From Paramarasmius palmivorus (taxonomy: Eukaryota > Basidiomycota > Agaricomycetes > Agaricales > Marasmiaceae): DNA of 64,000 nucleotides. The notes below the pieces were generated by a model. The model saw only the letters and a program-made list of their open reading frames with translations. It made no database searches and was not told the DNA's origin. Positions 61,713 through 64,000 of this stretch are shown piece by piece. Position numbers and translations under genes: made by a program. The stretch is from positions 186,001 through 250,000 of the forward strand of contig JAYKXP010000015.1 in NCBI GenBank assembly GCA_037176845.1, in the 5' to 3' direction. Position 1 is the stretch's first letter. Each line of letters starts with the position of its first letter.

Positions 61713-64000
61713 ATGTCGGTGCAGCAACCCCACTGGTCAACTCCAAAACCTATTCAGCCGGAACCAGTCCTCAAAGTCTACAATTCATTGACAAGATCAA
61801 AAGTTGGCTCAACTTTTCTGGAAATCATAACAGTGTCTTATCTCAGGCTTTATAGACAGAATTTGTGCCCAAAACCGGTAGACTTGTCAAGTGGTACAAC
61901 TGTGGACCAACCGTGTACGATGCATCGCATATGGGTCATGCACGGTAAGTGTTTTCATTTCACCAGTCGTTCTCTGAGGCAGATCGTCATCAATTCACAG
62001 TAACTATGTTACTCAGGATGTTATACGGCGAATAATGTCGGATTACTTTGGATATGATGTACATTTTGTGATGAATATTACAGACATCGATGACAAGGTG
62101 CGTGCTCTGACCTTTTTGCGTTACCAATGAATTTCATGTACGTTCCAGATCATCAAACGTGCCCGTCAAACGCATCTCCTAGAAACGTTCCGCGCCGATA
62201 CCAAGTCCCTGAACGCGGACCTAATCTCGCAAGTCCAGCTCGCATGGCGGAAGTTTGTTCGAGAAGAACTTCGTAATGGTTTACCAGAGGATGAGCGTCC
62301 GTCGGAGGGCCAAGAAGGGGAGAAATGGTCCAAGATAATAGAACTCATTCAGAACAAGGAATGGAAGCAGGCTTGCCTGCGTAGGGACGAAAAGTTTGAC
62401 ATGAATTTCTCGTCTGCGGTGCGTCGGATACATGATTATTTTTTTGAGATTGCACTGACCTTCAATCAGAGTCGGGCATTTACCGCGTTGAAAGAAGCTC
62501 AAAATCAGCTAGAAACAGGAAAAACTAGTCAGGAAGGAGCCCACAAGCTAATTGACGAATCGAGCGATATCCTGACTGTATTCCTGGACGAACAAGTGCG
62601 AGACCTCCCAACTCGACGTGTACGGCAACTAACATTCCTTACGCTAGTACAAAGCCACTGTCACAGATCCATCGCTGTCGCGCAATTTGGCCTCGTACTG
62701 GGAAGGGCGCTTCTTTGAGGATATGGCTCGGCTGCGTGTACGAGAGCCTGATACCCTCACTCGCGTAACCGAATACGTTCCCGAGATTGTCGCTTTCGTG
62801 GACAAAATCGTTCAAAACGGATACGCCTACCAAGCAGAAGGCAGCATCTATTTCGATACACAAGCATTCGACAACGCGCCCATTCATGACTACGCCAAAC
62901 TTGAGCCATGGAGTAAAGGAAATAGGGAACACCAAGAAGGTGGCGGGGAAGGTTAGCTGTCTATTCACAATAAAGGACGTCACGTTGAAGCTAACATTCA
63001 CCGAAGCGACATCTTCGGCCAAATTCACGCGTCGTTCGGCTTCGGACTTTGCTCTCTGGAAGGCTTCAAAACCGGGAGAACCATCCTGGCCATCACCTTG
63101 GGGTCCAGGACGTCCAGGATGGCATATTGAATGCTCTGTGATGGCCAGCGCAATTCTCGGCAATAATATGGACATACATTCTGGTGGTATTGACTTGGCA
63201 TTCCCTCATCATGACAATGAGATGGCGCAATCTGAGGTACAGCTTATTCGGTGAGCATGTCCATGTACTTGCTGAACATACTTTTGCAGGCATACCATGA
63301 ATGCCCCGCGTGGGTCAATTACTTCCTCCACACTGGTCACCTACATATAGAAGGTTTGAAGATGAGTAAATCGCTCAAGAACTTCATTACTATTGATGTA
63401 AGTCCTTTGTGGCAGCTTCTAGAAATGTGATCTAACCTAGAATTCAAGGAAATCCTGCAAAAGTACTCCGCGCGACAATTACGACTTGCCTTCCTGACAC
63501 AGTTATGGAATGCAAAGGTCGACTTCTCAGAATCCTTAATGACAGGCGAGGTTCGCAATTTAGAAACAACACTCAACGTAAGTGTCTTCCACTCCACTTG
63601 TAATCGGTAATTGACATGAGCGTTGATGCGTATAGAACTTCTTCACCACCGTTAAAGCTCTCGTGAGCCAATCACGCGCGAATGGCCTAGTTTCGGACGG
63701 ATACCACCATTATGAAGCCCTGGAAAGCGAATTGACTGCACGGTTTGTTGTTTACGCTCGTGTGACGAGAACATGATACTGAAATAGTCTACTCATAGAT
63801 TCCACGAAACACAGCTCAACTTCAGAGCTGCTCTCTGCGACTCTTTCAACACCCCTGGCGCACTGGACGCTATTCGGGACATCGTGTCCCGAACAAACAC
63901 CTACATCAATTCGAGAGGTAAAAACGTCAACGTTGGGGTTGTTGAGAACATCACTCGATGGGTTGGAAAAATGCTCCGTATGTTTGGCTTGGGAGAAGGA
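61713..64000 (+). CDS. CRS1: Cysteinyl-tRNA synthetase, 3' end outside window
   Basis: Class I aminoacyl-tRNA synthetase that charges tRNA-Cys. The ATG at 61713 gives [20 protein letters not shown]. The HIGH motif is in [18 protein letters not shown], joined over an intron at about 61946-62002. Next are [35 protein letters not shown] (zinc/cysteine site region), [19 protein letters not shown] and the KMSKS loop [19 protein letters not shown]. The insert between the two halves of the catalytic core (about 62160-62650) is the long eukaryotic type. The helical anticodon region begins near 63540 and the window stops inside it ([12 protein letters not shown]). At least nine introns, all consistent with an intact frame. 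It probably serves cytosol and mitochondria, as in many fungi; no clear presequence is seen. Confidence 0.93.

Overview
The window looks like nuclear DNA of a mushroom-forming basidiomycete (Agaricomycetes). Almost every recognisable gene is broken by short introns of about 50-60 bases with GT...AG ends. Genes are densely packed on both strands. The gene families fit as well: a Slt2-type MAP kinase, a fungal GH47 mannosidase, a microsomal P450, a fruit-body-type small secreted protein and a fungal lysine-2,3-aminomutase-like radical SAM enzyme. I saw no reverse transcriptase, transposase, CRISPR array, rRNA or convincing tRNA.

Layout. 1-16.9 kb is conserved housekeeping: the 3' part of a BEACH/WD40 protein (+), an ER alpha-1,2-mannosidase (-), an F-box/WD40 protein (-), a chromodomain/coiled-coil protein (-), a divergent Ser/Thr-rich cell-surface protein (+) and the cell-wall-integrity MAP kinase (+). 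17-28.5 kb is more accessory. It holds a tandem-thioredoxin secretory protein, a cytochrome P450, an aldo/keto reductase, a short-chain dehydrogenase and a decayed beta-lactamase-type serine hydrolase.

29-47.5 kb contains an AGC-like kinase, a broken partial copy of the aminomutase gene, a Ser/Pro-rich conserved protein and an unknown protein. These are followed by a zinc-type alcohol dehydrogenase relative, a small secreted protein, the intact aminomutase gene, an MFS transporter and a mitochondrial [2Fe-2S] ferredoxin. 49.5-64 kb holds a four-span membrane protein, an F-box-like protein, an unknown soluble protein, a second short-chain dehydrogenase, a two-repeat cell-surface membrane protein and the 5' part of cysteinyl-tRNA synthetase.

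Functional links are mostly loose. The cell-surface protein and the cell-wall MAP kinase are adjacent, and several redox enzymes (P450, AKR, two SDRs, MDR) are scattered. The most informative signals are evolutionary. They are a pair of homologous tandem introns around a 26-base exon in the aminomutase gene, an inverted frameshifted partial duplicate of that gene 9 kb away, a serine hydrolase relic that has lost its catalytic core, and a thioredoxin gene that arose by internal duplication with its intron preserved. All coordinates of spliced genes are outer limits of the coding region. Exon joins were inferred by eye and need transcript support.
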